Shown here in pieces: positions 1 to 10,595 of a stretch of DNA of 64,000 bases (position 1 is the first letter of the stretch; each line of letters begins with the position of its first letter). This DNA comes from Parietichytrium sp. I65-24A (Eukaryota; Sar; Bigyra; Thraustochytrida; Thraustochytriidae), in the NCBI GenBank assembly GCA_012862575.1, contig BLSF01000019.1, forward strand, positions 1 to 64,000. Reading direction: 5' to 3'. The notes under the pieces are model-generated. The model saw only the letters and a program-made list of their open reading frames with translations. It was not told the origin of the DNA and did not search any database. Made by a program: the position numbers and the translations under genes.

Positions 1-1118
1 CAAGGACATCAATGTGGTCAGCAACACTCAACACATGCGCGACTTACCCTAACTGTCGAAGCGTTTTGTTTCCATTGAGTGCCAGGGCCACCCTGATCGC
101 TCCATCTTGCCCCAGGCATCCATCAATAAAACTGTGCGTGAAAGGAACGGCACCGTCAGAAAATCAACTCGGCCGGCTCTTTCACTCAGCTGACGCCACC
201 TCACTTACCACACGGCCACCTCTCGGTCGAGAGCTTCGCTCGACGAGGTCGCACACCAAAACCTCGACTCGACGCCACAAATTTCCCAGTCCTCGTACGT
301 TCCCATCTTTCCGTTGCGTCAGCCTCCAGAACGCTCTGTCGCGAACAATGCCCTCCACTGTGCGAACTGCTATGTGCCCTGCCCTGTGTCTGCGTGTTCT
401 TGCCGGAGTGCCACGGTGTGCGGTGTGCGTGATGTGCGTATATGGCGTATATGTGCGTGCCGTCTTTTTTCAAATGATAGTCAACGCTATAGTTTGGTGT
501 ATCAAAAAGCAACTAGGAAAAACTAAGAGGGGTAGCTGTTGTAACCTGAACTGCTCTTGAAGTGACTAACAGTAAAGTAAGGTGATTGGAAAGTTATGGA
601 TGTTTTTGTTCGCTTGCGCGTCTTGCTTGCTTGCTTTCGTGGTGTTGCCGGTCTGCTGTGGATCTCGAATATCCGCAGGAGGATCTTTATCGGAACGGAG
701 GTCGGGAACTTCTCCGATCCCAGTGTATTGTTCATGAATACGTGAATAGTTCGGTGGTACTTGGGGTACCGGTACCACAGCCACCCCAGCGAATCGAGAA
801 TCACCGGTGATTCATACTGATACTAACGGGGGTAAGAACCCCCGGGTCAGAAGTGCGTGCCTAGCTCTAGCAGTAGAGAGATAGTGGAAGAAGAGATGAT
901 AGGAATGATTATGAATTGGAGTAGCCGAGTAGCTAGCAGTTTGTGTTGCATTTCACATCCCCGATTCAAACACAAGTATTCAGTCGTCTTCAAGCAAGTT
1001 GCGACTTGTTGCATGCATTCACTGCCAATCAATATCCCTCTTTGATCAAAGCACCACTGCCGTGACAGAGTAAATGAATTCCGACACCGGCACTTTGTGT
1101 GACGCGCGCGCATTTTAA
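1..1118. other. intergenic, no supported gene
   Basis: Several short open frames occur on both strands, but none has a recognisable domain, biased composition or clean start context. The stretch holds a 12-bp palindrome, GGTACCGGTACC, at 765-776, inside a GTAC-rich patch of a kind that recurs between genes across the window. The right-hand end is the 3' flank of the ABCG gene. Confidence 0.6.
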
Positions 1119-4103
1119 TTAATCTTCCTTATAGCCGAACTTTCTCTGACCTACAATAAAAGCCCAGTGTTTTTCTCTGTGCATGGTCAGTAAAATTGCG
1201 AGCGAAAGGGACAGAGAGGCGTGTAGCTTAAGAAAAAATTTTGCATACAACGGGGTGTCGTAAAGAGAATGAAAGTCGGTGGAATTGAAGTACCCAAACA
1301 GATACCATCGCATGATCACAACTGACATGAAGAATGTGAATAGGGCGCTCAGACAAGTGCTCAAGTTCTCGTCACGATACCCGAAGTAATTGAGCATAAA
1401 GTTTCGGCCCGACATGCTTTTGCTCGAAGCTTCCTCGAGGCTGCTCTCCGCGGGCTCCGAATCCCATACTGTGAAGGCCTCGATAAAGTATCGAGCGGGA
1501 GACATAGAGCACATGAGCCTGATGGGTTTCCCGACGTGATATTTTTCAAAAATCAAGGAGTCCAGCGATATCTGTCGCGAGTTTGGAGTGTACATTGCAA
1601 ATACGTGCGTCCACATCAGGTATCCAATCGTTAACACGCAAGAAGTCTCAAATCTATGCTGGCCAATGACGCATATGAAGGCTGCGATTGACCAATTTAC
1701 GACATAGTGCATCGAGATAATGTACACCATAGCAAAATGCCTTCGCGCGGAGAGCATGCGCAAGTCACTTGTGCGAAGCCAAAGGGTCAGATGAAAAGCA
1801 ACGGCAAACAAGTTGGAGAGCACAAAGGATTTGAACACAGAGAGGGCGACCATTGCATTGTGGTGCGCGCCGAGCACCATTCCCGATTCAGCAGCTCTCT
1901 TGACAGGATTCACATTATCTTCAAATACAGCAGCGAAAGAGCCGTGAGCGCCAACCGTCACTGACACAAAAAATGCTGCCATGGCGCGGGAATCCCATCC
2001 TCGGCTGTAAGATCGAACCCACGAGCAGAAGACCGATATGATGATACAAGAAATGATTTCCAGCATAACGCCTTTGCGGATACGAAGCTTAAACAGGAGG
2101 GCAAACCACAACGAGGCTTGCTTGACAAGGCCAGGCTTGGCGATTTTGGGAAACTTGTCTGTGAAGGGTGTCTGCCGAAACATTTTGAAGACCTGGTTCG
2201 GAGCGCGCCGGATCCTTTGACCCAATGTGCTGCACTCCTCGGCCAACGTATCGCTTTCGTTCTTACAAGTCGCATTGTTCGTGCCTGATGACTCGCAGCG
2301 CTGGCTGTCCATGAGAACACTGTCTCGAACTCTTCGCCAGCGCGCTGGCAGAGTTTCCACACCAGCACAAAGATCATTTCCCCCGTCGTACTTGTGCCTG
2401 AGCATCTGCTTGTATGGGCAGAGGTCGACAGGGTAGGGAACAACCCCGGCCAAAACGTCCAGAAGATACTCCGGCAACGTGATACCCGTCGAACCTTTCG
2501 CCATAGAAAGAGAATCGCCGGAGTCTGTGGTGGAGTTTTCCGATTGGTGAAACCCCATGGCAGCCATCGCGTCGAGAACCTGGCAACAGGGTCCGGCATA
2601 CGCTAGCTCCCCGTGCTGAAGTAATACAACGTTGTCCAAAAGTTGGAACACGCGTGCTGAAGGGACGTGAAGAACGACTACAACGGACACCCCCTTGGTG
2701 TCGGCAATGTGGCGAAGCTTTCTAAAGAGCTTGTACGCCGAGGCGCCGTCCAGTCCACTCGTAGGTTCGTCCATGACGAGCACGCTGGGATTCATAATCA
2801 GCTCGACACCAATGCTCACCCTCTTCTTTTCGCCGCCACTGATTCCACGATGCATCAGACCTCCGATACGTTCGTGGCGGATATGTTCCAGGTCCAGCAG
2901 CTGCAAGGTTTCGTTCAGCGCGCGTTCTCTGTCGCTGTCCCTTAGGTACCATGGCAACCGCCAGGCAGCGCTGAATCGCAATGTCTCCTCCACGGTGAGT
3001 TCCTCGAACAGCTCGTCGTGTTGAGGCACAAAACCAACGCGATCGAGTATCGCATTCAAGGAGCGCCGCTCTCCATTCAGCGAAACACTCCCCTGCGACT
3101 CTGTACACATGCGTTCGCCACGACCCATCAAGGCGGCTGCTAAGGTTGACTTGCCAGCTCCGCTGGGACCAAGAATTCCAGTGATCTGTCCTGCGGGAAT
3201 CATACCTGTCACGTTGGCTAGAATTGGTGCTGTTTGTGCGTCAACCTTGCACCCCAGGTCCGAAAACAATATTTCGACCGGGTGCGTCTCGATCTGAGTT
3301 TTATTTTGTGCCTGCATGCGAAGCCCTTCCGGATCGCGAGGGCCAAACAAAAATTCATCTTCGGTGAAGACCACAATAGCCAGCGAAAGAATCGCTCCAA
3401 GGACAAGGGTCATAATCACTCGTGGGCGAGGAAAGAGCCCGATGTGGCCTTTGGATCGGAAGAAATCTTGCATGGCAGTATAGCGAACGAGCTTGTTACT
3501 ACTATTCCGCGATGATGAGTTGATCATCGAGTGCCTGATGTATGACGATGGGAGGACAATAAAGTGCATTGTCGACAGCAGCCAAAAGCCAAGCACGCAT
3601 GCTAATATTCTGGGACCGTTGCAAATGAACTTCCACGGCCGTTCTCTCAACCATTTCCAGTTGAATTCTGGTACGACGCCCTCTTCATTTTGTTGACCCT
3701 CAAAGGGTTTCCTGTCCTCTTCGTCCGGTATTGCGTTTAACGAACGCGACAAAAACGAAGACGAAGCCTTCCACTTGTTTTCTTCCACGTGCAGATGCTG
3801 AGATTCTTCATGCATTTGGGGTTCCACATTCTCTTGAAACCCATCTGAAAGCTGAATACTGGTCACGTCGAGCTGATGCGAGCCAAAGTTTTGCCTCATT
3901 AAAGCGAGGTCTGCCAGCAGTTCGGCACGCTCCTTTTCCAGTCGCTCCAGCTGCGCCAGCTCCTCTTCGTCGAGTTCTTCATCATCGCTTCCCAGTTCCT
4001 CCTCGTCCCCTAGGCCCTCCTCATCAACTCCGGCCACACTGGCATCACCGAATCCGTCCTCACCGCGCATTCTTGCTTGTTCTTGTATGCCCTGCCCAGC
4101 CAT
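1119..4103 (-). CDS. ABCG-family half-transporter with extra N-terminal membrane segments
   Basis: 994 aa membrane ATPase of the ABCG (white/brown complex) class, expected to move lipids or other hydrophobic substrates out of the cytosol; the substrate cannot be read from sequence. Residues 20-70 are acidic with a short coiled-coil-like stretch. Two hydrophobic segments (about 166-185 and 229-247) precede the ATPase, an arrangement known in plant ABCG24/28-type proteins. The nucleotide-binding domain is complete: Walker A GPSGAGKST at 312-320, Q-loop Q361, signature ISGGEKKR at 421-428, Walker B VLVMDEP at 441-447 and switch His at 479. About six hydrophobic segments follow from about residue 690 to the C terminus (ABC2-type membrane domain). 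Start chosen at the first ATG; a second in-frame ATG lies 11 codons on. No intron needed. A half-transporter must dimerise; its partner is not in this window. Confidence 0.93.
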   Translation of the reverse strand: MAGQGIQEQARMRGEDGFGDASVAGVDEEGLGDEEELGSDDEELDEEELAQLERLEKERAELLADLALMRQNFGSHQLDVTSIQLSDGFQENVEPQMHEESQHLHVEENKWKASSSFLSRSLNAIPDEEDRKPFEGQQNEEGVVPEFNWKWLRERPWKFICNGPRILACVLGFWLLSTMHFIVLPSSYIRHSMINSSSRNSSNKLVRYTAMQDFFRSKGHIGLFPRPRVIMTLVLGAILSLAIVVFTEDEFLFGPRDPEGLRMQAQNKTQIETHPVEILFSDLGCKVDAQTAPILANVTGMIPAGQITGILGPSGAGKSTLAAALMGRGERMCTESQGSVSLNGERRSLNAILDRVGFVPQHDELFEELTVEETLRFSAAWRLPWYLRDSDRERALNETLQLLDLEHIRHERIGGLMHRGISGGEKKRVSIGVELIMNPSVLVMDEPTSGLDGASAYKLFRKLRHIADTKGVSVVVVLHVPSARVFQLLDNVVLLQHGELAYAGPCCQVLDAMAAMGFHQSENSTTDSGDSLSMAKGSTGITLPEYLLDVLAGVVPYPVDLCPYKQMLRHKYDGGNDLCAGVETLPARWRRVRDSVLMDSQRCESSGTNNATCKNESDTLAEECSTLGQRIRRAPNQVFKMFRQTPFTDKFPKIAKPGLVKQASLWFALLFKLRIRKGVMLEIISCIIISVFCSWVRSYSRGWDSRAMAAFFVSVTVGAHGSFAAVFEDNVNPVKRAAESGMVLGAHHNAMVALSVFKSFVLSNLFAVAFHLTLWLRTSDLRMLSARRHFAMVYIISMHYVVNWSIAAFICVIGQHRFETSCVLTIGYLMWTHVFAMYTPNSRQISLDSLIFEKYHVGKPIRLMCSMSPARYFIEAFTVWDSEPAESSLEEASSKSMSGRNFMLNYFGYRDENLSTCLSALFTFFMSVVIMRWYLFGYFNSTDFHSLYDTPLYAKFFLKLHASLSLSLAILLTMHREKHWAFIVGQRKFGYKED

Positions 4104-7100
4104 TCACCCTCTTCAAAACTCCCGTCCCCAGAGCCTCCTGCCTCAACCTTCTTCTATCTCATGGTCCACTTCCCGCGAACCTCTCACCAGTGATGGTGCG
4201 CCGACGCCTAAGGCTAACACGATTGGGATCTACTTCGCCTCCGGAGAACTCGAATCGAGTGAGGTCCGTGCGGGCGGAGGGAGAGGGATCGAGGATGTCC
4301 CCTTCTTTTGTAACTAATTGGGGACAACGAAATTGAAACCAGTTAACAGTTTCTTTTCTCTCTTTCTTCTCTCTTTGCTCAGACACAGCGTGTTCTGTTT
4401 GTTTTGGCGAAGGGTGCACGAGTACAGAGTGCTACTTCGTGGATACTGACAATACTGACATTGGACAGGTGCCGGTATGGTGGGTGAAGACTGTCGAGAC
4501 TGTCAAGACTCTCTGAGTTGGAGACCGAGTCGGAAGGGATTTACTCAACTGGTTCTATTGCAACCCGAAATGAATAACTTTTGGCATATACAATCAGTTC
4601 GTCGCTGCTCGCCGGAAGTGCTTGACGTACGAAGTATTTATGCCCCATTTATTTATTCTATCGTCCGCCTCGCTGGCCCAGGTCATTCCTGGACTCGCGC
4701 GGAAGATCGAACAAAGTTACTCGCCGTCTTCGTGCAAGCCAAAGAGCAGCGAAGGACTTCCGGGTGACCCCGTTTTGGCGACTCCGAGCGTTTAAAAAAC
4801 GAAGGCCGCAGAGAATCTTTGTTCTCGCCTGGACGCGCTTCGCTTTGTTATCTCAAAGGGGACTCATCTCCGCGTGAAGATTCCACCCGAATTGACTAAC
4901 GCGAAACATGCCAACTGCGCTGTATTTTGTCCTGCAAAACTTCCAATTCAGCAGCTCCAACCGAGCGCCGTGTTCATGCCCGAGAACCCAACCGTAACAG
5001 AAAATTTTGCCACTTCTGCAAGCAGGTTCTCTGCAAGGACTTGCTTCACGATCTACCATACTGAGAAAAAACTTCCATTCCACCATTCAGACATTCACCT
5101 CAATCCGACATTAAAATAGAACCTCAGCTCCCATGTTTCAAGTTGCTTCTGAATTCTGAATCCTCGATTTGACGATTCAGAAGACAACCAAGCTCGTGAA
5201 ACGTTTGTGCCAACGTTGACATCATTACTGATGCCAGCTTTCACGTGGCGGGGCACATGAAGCCAATGCCAAGTCGTACGAGCACCCGCAGTATTTCTTG
5301 CATGTAAGCAATGTGCAAAGCCGTCCATGGTTTTATTCCCATCTTTCTAAAGCTAAATCCCTCCAACTATTTAATTAATCTTGCTAAACTCAGCGAATGA
5401 AAGGACCAGGCGAACACTACATTTTCACCAAATAAGGCAAGGTGTCAGTGTGCAGGCCATTAAGCCCTTAAAGAGGGATAGGCGAACGATAGGCAATGAT
5501 GATAGTGCTGGTCCTAAGGATCTTACTCGGGGGAGTAGACCTCCGTTGGAGTTGCTGGGCCAGCGTAAACGCTATGAGTAATACAACTAAAGAGAAATGG
5601 GTTACATAGCCAAACTTGCTGACTCTACTGACTTGGGGTAGAAAATTGAGTCGCCCTATGCCCCCCAGAACGTTGGACCTCTCTGAGCACAGACTATGAA
5701 ACTTAAAATGTGCCTCGTTTTCAGGCGACATCCTTAGCCGCGTAACTATATCTGGCTAGCTCCAAAAGGTGGCCAAGATCGACGGTGTCGTGCCCCCCAG
5801 TCCAGGACCACCTCGTTCTGCGTAGCGGCGCTCTAGGCACTGTCCTCCGGCGCTTACTTTCCGGCATAGCCACCGCCTAAGGCGTGAGGCCAATTTGTCT
5901 ACTTGCTATCATTTTCCCCACAGGTCTACTCTCAGATAGTCAAAACCACTAGGAACAGTTCTCTGCGTGGAGGGGGTAGTCGATTAGTCGATTCTATGAG
6001 GGTATTAGGCTACTCTAGAGAGGTCGAGTGAGGGGTCCGCCGGCAGAGGAGGATTTTATAGTATCTGGTGGGAAGCGGCGTAGGGGCGTGGAGGAATGAA
6101 TGAAGCAGGTGAATGACTGAGAGAAGGAAGGATGAAGCATTGATTTGGCATTTGCGATTCAATGCGGCAGACCCCAAACGCAGGCAGGACGCGCAGTCGC
6201 TGAGGACCAGACGACAGTCTCGGAGTTTAGACTCGAGTGTGTAAGCTACGTGTTGAAATAGTGCGAACAACTTGACATCGTTGCATTTCTTCTCCCCTGG
6301 CCAAGGTATTTTGGCATTATTATTTCTGGTGGACTTGTCCCGGGCGGATCTCTTGGGACTTTTGACTTGTGCTTTCTTTCTCGCTTTCGGAATACATTCG
6401 CGCGCTTTCCAAAAGGCGCCACGCGTTGTAAGTGTGCATTTCAAGTTTGAATTTCCAGGACTAGCTCGTGTTGGGCTTGCAGAAGCAGGAGACGGGTTGC
6501 AATTTCGCTTTTGAGTAGCCTCAGTTTTATTGTGGGCGACGAAAGCCAGCCACTGGGAGCATTTCGTGTTGCCCTTTTCTGTCAGTCCAGCGGGAGAACC
6601 GTAAACGTGTACTGTGAGTACAGCTGTTTGGGCGCGCCGAGTTTTCTGATATTGGTAGTTTTGAAACCACCATCAGCTCGAAGTGTCGCGTTTTGCTGCG
6701 GTCCCAGAACTCGTGGTGAAATTTTCCCTCATTCTTATTCCTGTGCTTTGTGCAACTGCCCCGCAAGTCGAGCGCAGCTCCAACTGACTGACTGACACCT
6801 CCCTGGGTGCGCGCAAAATTGTATACATCTCTCGTCCTCCTTACATCCTGGCTATTGCTTACCAATAGGAGCCTGTCTCGTTTGTACTAATATACACGTT
6901 TTGTTATTCTTCGTTAGTATAGTATAACGATCACGATAGGGAGGACGCTCTGATTGGGTCACCGACATTGGGCTTCTTACAGTTGGCACATAAATTTCAG
7001 GGCAATCAATCTGACGCAAAACGAGAAGGGAATGGAAAGAGCGGCCATGAGTCAGATGGTGGGATCAAGATAAACAAGTACATTGGTTGGCTCGCTTTTT

Positions 7101-7242
7101 TAGTTTCGAGGAAGGTTGACACTCGCGCTACTGCGAGAGGTCTTGATAACATCTGAGGATTATCCGCGGGAATTAGGTTCAGAGGAAGGACAGCCAAAAG
7201 GAGGAGTGTTTTGGGGGAGTCAGGTGGGCAGAGCGGCCGGAA
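4104..7242. other. 3.1 kb intergenic region without a supported gene
   Basis: Lies between the divergent ABCG (-) and phosphatase (+) genes and so holds both promoters. Open frames here are short, mostly lack an ATG and show no family signature. The longest, on the minus strand at 6010-6444, is Lys/Arg-rich, opens with TTG and has no homology I recognise. A C-rich motif TGCCCCCCAG occurs twice, near 5658 and 5793. No tRNA, satellite or transposon signal was seen. Confidence 0.5.
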
Positions 7243-9477
7243 ATGACGGATGTCATGCACCATGACGAGGATGACGACCAACAACCAAGGAGGTCGTCCA
7301 GAGCGAGAAAGTCAAGGCGTGATTGGCAAGAGCTGATCGACGAAGAGAACGACGGCGCAGGGAGTAACGGCGACGATGAGTCCACGTCCAAGGATCAGGT
7401 ATTCAAGGATATGGAAGAGGGGGGAGGCAGTGATAGTGAAACTTCGGCGCCGGACAGAGCAAGCGAAGACGGTATCCAGCACGAATTGCGGACCAAGAAT
7501 AGGGAGGATAAAAAGATGGTATTCCTTTCGGGTGTGGAGCACGAGCAGACGCCAGAGGCTGAAGCTCCAGTAAAACGCAAGAGAGGGAGGCCAAAGGGTA
7601 GTAAAAATAAGTCCAAGCTTGCGGCTGAGGCCGCCATTGTCGTTGCCGCTGCTGAAAAGTCACCGGCGAGTAGTGTGGCTGAAGCTGGCAGTGGCGAAGT
7701 CGCAAAGAAGAAGCGCGGAAGACCCAAAGGTAGCAAGAATAAGACTAAGTGGACCCTTACTCCAATCGTCAAGAAGCCGGAGCTCACCGAGGAGGAGAAG
7801 CTTGCCAAGATGGAAAAGCTAAAAAGTCTCATTCCGAGTGGTATGCGCATGTCTGCAGACCTCAGACCGGCCGTTCCTAACTCGCCCTGCCCGTCAGGTC
7901 CAGTGCAGAGAGGTTCGGACTCTGTGTCCGTAGGCAGTGGCGGCAGCGGCGGTTTGTCGAGGTCAAGTAGCGTTGTGACACCAGCGAAAAAAGCGGATCT
8001 GAAAGCACTGGTGGCGATGAAGAAGTTGCAAAGCAAGTCAGCGATGAGTGGCCAGGCAGCGCCCTACTCGTCCTCGTCGGCGGTAGCGCCGAAGACTCCG
8101 GTGCTCCTTCCCACAAGCGCGGCTTTTGATAGAAAGACAAATGACATGCTTGCAGCCGCTGCCCGAAAACGTGCTCGAAGCACCTCGCCTGTCTTTAAAA
8201 GCAGTCCGACCGGCTTTAGTGCGTACGGGGAAGCGTTTGGTGCTGCTGCTCCGTCTCCAGGCGCAGCCGCTATGGCCACAGCTGAAATGCTCAGGGGGGA
8301 TAATGCAGACATAAGTAGCGATCAGAGTGTGAAGAAGCAGAAACGGCCCAAGCTACGAAAGAATCTCGGGAGAAACGAGGAGCTTCCGTTTAGGGATAGT
8401 CCGGATCTGTCGCCTCCTAATACCACGCAAACGTCATGGAATGCGAGCGAGGTGATCAAAGGGTTTCTTTACGTAGGGGCAGGCTGGGATCAGCACGGTC
8501 GGTGTTTAGTGAATCGGCCGAACGACCCTGCCGATCTGAAAGCCATGCGGCTCCAGTGGTGTGAGAGGTTCAACATGTGTTTTGCGCTCAACATGGCTGG
8601 AAGTCCAAAGCAGCGGGAGCTTAAGAACATCAAGTATGTGCTGCCAAAAACCCAGTACAAGCGGATAGACATGAATGATCTTGATATCTGGGACGAAGCA
8701 AACATGGTAAAGGGTTTTGACCAAGGCGCTGAATTTATTGAGCTCGCTTGGAAAGCGCATCGCGAAGCTCGCCAAAAGCAGAAAGTGGTCCCTGGTCTCA
8801 CCTTGCCGACAATTTTCGTGCACTGTGTGGCTGGCGTGAATAGATCTCCCATGTGTGTTGTTTGGTGGCTTTGTAAATATCATGGCGTTCATATTAGAGA
8901 CGCTTGGGATTTGGTTCGGACTCGGCGTGACTCTGGCGCGTTCTGGAAGAATATTGCTCTTGGCGGGGAGGCGCCTCCAGAGGGGTTTGTTCCAAACGTG
9001 AAGGATTACGAATCGGAAGCTGCAAGAAAGTTTCAGCACCGATATGACAAGCCATGCAAACCTTCTTCCGAGCCAGATAAGTCAGAAGCCGACAAGGTCC
9101 CAGTTGCGCCAGAAGAGTCCTCGAAAGATGGCGAGCGGACTGGCGGAGAAATAGACGCAGCCGAAGGTAAAGCTGCTGCAGCTCAAGCCGATGCAAATGG
9201 CCAAGGGGGCAACTCTTCCGGCAAGGCTCCTGCCGATGAAACGGAGTATTCTGGCGGCGCCGAGGTTGCATCTCCGGAGATAAAGTACCCAAAAGCCCTT
9301 TGGTTTTTGAATGCAGAAAGAATCTTGTCGTGCAACTTCTCTCGTCGAGTGGATGTGTCGAGCGGGAACTCGACACTATTCACGGCAGGGACCAGCCCAA
9401 ATCCTTCGTTGTCTGGCCCTGAGCCTGTGGAGACGAAGTCCGAAACGAGCGTGTCGAGTCATTCAGCAAAGCAATGA
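7243..9477 (+). CDS. AT-hook protein with C-terminal dual-specificity phosphatase domain
   Basis: 744 aa. Two AT-hooks, each with the core RGRPKGSKNK (about 114-123 and 158-167), predict binding in the minor groove of AT-rich DNA. After a low-complexity Ser/Ala/Lys linker comes a dual-specificity phosphatase domain at about 400-575. Its signature HCVAGVNRS (527-535) contains the catalytic Cys528 and phosphate-binding Arg534 of the HCx5R family. A general-acid Asp is likely among the acidic residues around 476-485. The C-terminal 160 residues are Glu/Ser/Ala-rich. It probably acts in the nucleus on phosphoprotein or another phosphorylated substrate; specificity cannot be told. The start ATG opens an acidic N terminus (MTDVMHHDED) and the frame is unbroken. 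Nothing suggests two genes: the linker stays in frame with coding-like composition. Confidence 0.9.
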   Translation: MTDVMHHDEDDDQQPRRSSRARKSRRDWQELIDEENDGAGSNGDDESTSKDQVFKDMEEGGGSDSETSAPDRASEDGIQHELRTKNREDKKMVFLSGVEHEQTPEAEAPVKRKRGRPKGSKNKSKLAAEAAIVVAAAEKSPASSVAEAGSGEVAKKKRGRPKGSKNKTKWTLTPIVKKPELTEEEKLAKMEKLKSLIPSGMRMSADLRPAVPNSPCPSGPVQRGSDSVSVGSGGSGGLSRSSSVVTPAKKADLKALVAMKKLQSKSAMSGQAAPYSSSSAVAPKTPVLLPTSAAFDRKTNDMLAAAARKRARSTSPVFKSSPTGFSAYGEAFGAAAPSPGAAAMATAEMLRGDNADISSDQSVKKQKRPKLRKNLGRNEELPFRDSPDLSPPNTTQTSWNASEVIKGFLYVGAGWDQHGRCLVNRPNDPADLKAMRLQWCERFNMCFALNMAGSPKQRELKNIKYVLPKTQYKRIDMNDLDIWDEANMVKGFDQGAEFIELAWKAHREARQKQKVVPGLTLPTIFVHCVAGVNRSPMCVVWWLCKYHGVHIRDAWDLVRTRRDSGAFWKNIALGGEAPPEGFVPNVKDYESEAARKFQHRYDKPCKPSSEPDKSEADKVPVAPEESSKDGERTGGEIDAAEGKAAAAQADANGQGGNSSGKAPADETEYSGGAEVASPEIKYPKALWFLNAERILSCNFSRRVDVSSGNSTLFTAGTSPNPSLSGPEPVETKSETSVSSHSAKQ

Positions 9478-9792
9478 GCTACGTTCTCTGCTGATTGGGA
9501 GCTGGGAGCTCAACATTGTAGATGTGTATGCTTTGCCCCTCAACGTTAGAAAATCTAGAAGCGTGTAACTTTTTGTTTTCTTATCCATTTCATTTTTGAG
9601 AGTTTGTTCGCGTTATTTTCGGTTTTCCAAAATTTATGTAAGATTTAGCAACTTTGAACGAATGAGGACTGCGCGTGGCCAAACCAGGCTCTTATAGAAA
9701 GAGTATCGACAAAGTAGAGGATGCGCGAACAAAGACGGGCCAGCGCGCCCTATATATCTCTTTCGTCTTTTTCACGTTGCGAATGAGTGCTG
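9478..9792. other. 3' flanks of two convergent genes
   Basis: About 315 bp between the phosphatase stop and the end of the small minus-strand gene. It holds AT-rich sequence suited to 3' untranslated ends; nothing else is recognisable. Confidence 0.5.
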
Positions 9793-10053
9793 TTAGACCA
9801 CGATTTCAGAACCGTGTGGAAACGCTTTACTCGGTTTCTTCTTGCCGTTGTGGCTGCGGCAGCAAAGCCACTCTGCCGCCTTAAGCTCCCACCACGACTC
9901 CGTTTGCGCGGCCGGGATGGCCGCAATCTGTTTCGCCCTCGTAATCCCCTCATCGTCGAACCTGACAAAGTACTTTTCGTCAGTCTCCGCTTCTGTCTGC
10001 TCCGCCGGCCCAGCGTCCTGGGTCGCCAGCTCTTTCGAGTTCTCGCCTCCCAT
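9793..10053 (-). CDS. small hypothetical protein (86 aa)
   Basis: Unrecognised acidic-then-basic 86 aa protein beginning MGGENSKELATQDAG. The segment DEKYFVRFDDEGITRAKQIA and a Trp/Cys-rich stretch (AEWLCCRSHNGKKK) look more like real coding sequence than the overlapping frame, which is Arg-rich and starts with TTG. The reading frame stays open for about 13 codons upstream of the ATG, so an upstream exon or earlier start is possible. It is divergent from the methyltransferase at 10596, with a GTGAAAG-rich repeat tract just upstream. No function is proposed, and it could be the last exon of a longer gene. Confidence 0.4.
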   Translation of the reverse strand: MGGENSKELATQDAGPAEQTEAETDEKYFVRFDDEGITRAKQIAAIPAAQTESWWELKAAEWLCCRSHNGKKKPSKAFPHGSEIVV

Positions 10054-10140
10054 GTCGAGCGCAACTTTCTTCGCAGGCGTCTCGCACTCTCGTCAATCAC
10101 TTTGGTCTCGTCTCTTCCGTCCTTCTTCCACTTCAAATTC

Positions 10141-10276
10141 AACTTTCACTTTTCACTTTCCCTTTCCACTTTTCACTTTCACTTTCCACTTTCCACTTTT
10201 CACTTTCACTTTCACTTTCACTCTGTCTTTCTCTTTCTCTTTTCACTGTTCACTAACTTCTTTTCACTTTTCACTT
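10141..10276. repeat. GTGAAA/TTTCAC minisatellite tract
   Basis: About 135 bp of degenerate tandem TTTCAC/TTTTCAC/TTTCCAC units on the plus strand (GTGAAA on the minus strand), almost free of purines apart from the A of each unit. It begins about 90 bp upstream of the small minus-strand gene. A similar tract lies at 38540-38588 upstream of the SAM-TIR gene. Confidence 0.8.
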
Positions 10277-10595
10277 TGGCTTGCAAAGTGCAAAATTTTC
10301 CAGGCTTTCACAGCTACAAGTCAATATGAAAGGTCGCTATGGTATCCGTCACTGTTCACCGCATAAACATACTAGCGGATGTGGTCTACTTGGACTAGTG
10401 GTCGCCGAGTCTTGAAAAAATACAGAGCACCAAGGGCGAATGTTGAGGGAGTACTGGAAACCAAGGACGGGGAAAAAAGTGGTGGTGGTGCATGTGGTGC
10501 ATGTCAGTTTCGTCCGAGTACAGTCTGAGGGTTGTGCGAAGTACGAAGAGTACAGGTTGGACAGGTACCTGTGAGTCGCCGAGAAGAGAAGCAAG

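Noticed and set aside
12-560. 182-codon open frame on the plus strand
   Set aside because: Cys/Arg/Ser-rich with no domain and overlapped by an equally open antisense frame, as expected by chance at this GC content.
6010-6444. 144-codon minus-strand frame, Lys/Arg-rich
   Set aside because: Opens with TTG, has no ATG early in the frame and no recognisable family; the C-terminal half looks random.
9750-10142. 130-codon Arg-rich minus-strand frame overlapping the 86-aa protein
   Set aside because: Starts with TTG, has extreme Arg content and no domain; the other frame looks more like protein.
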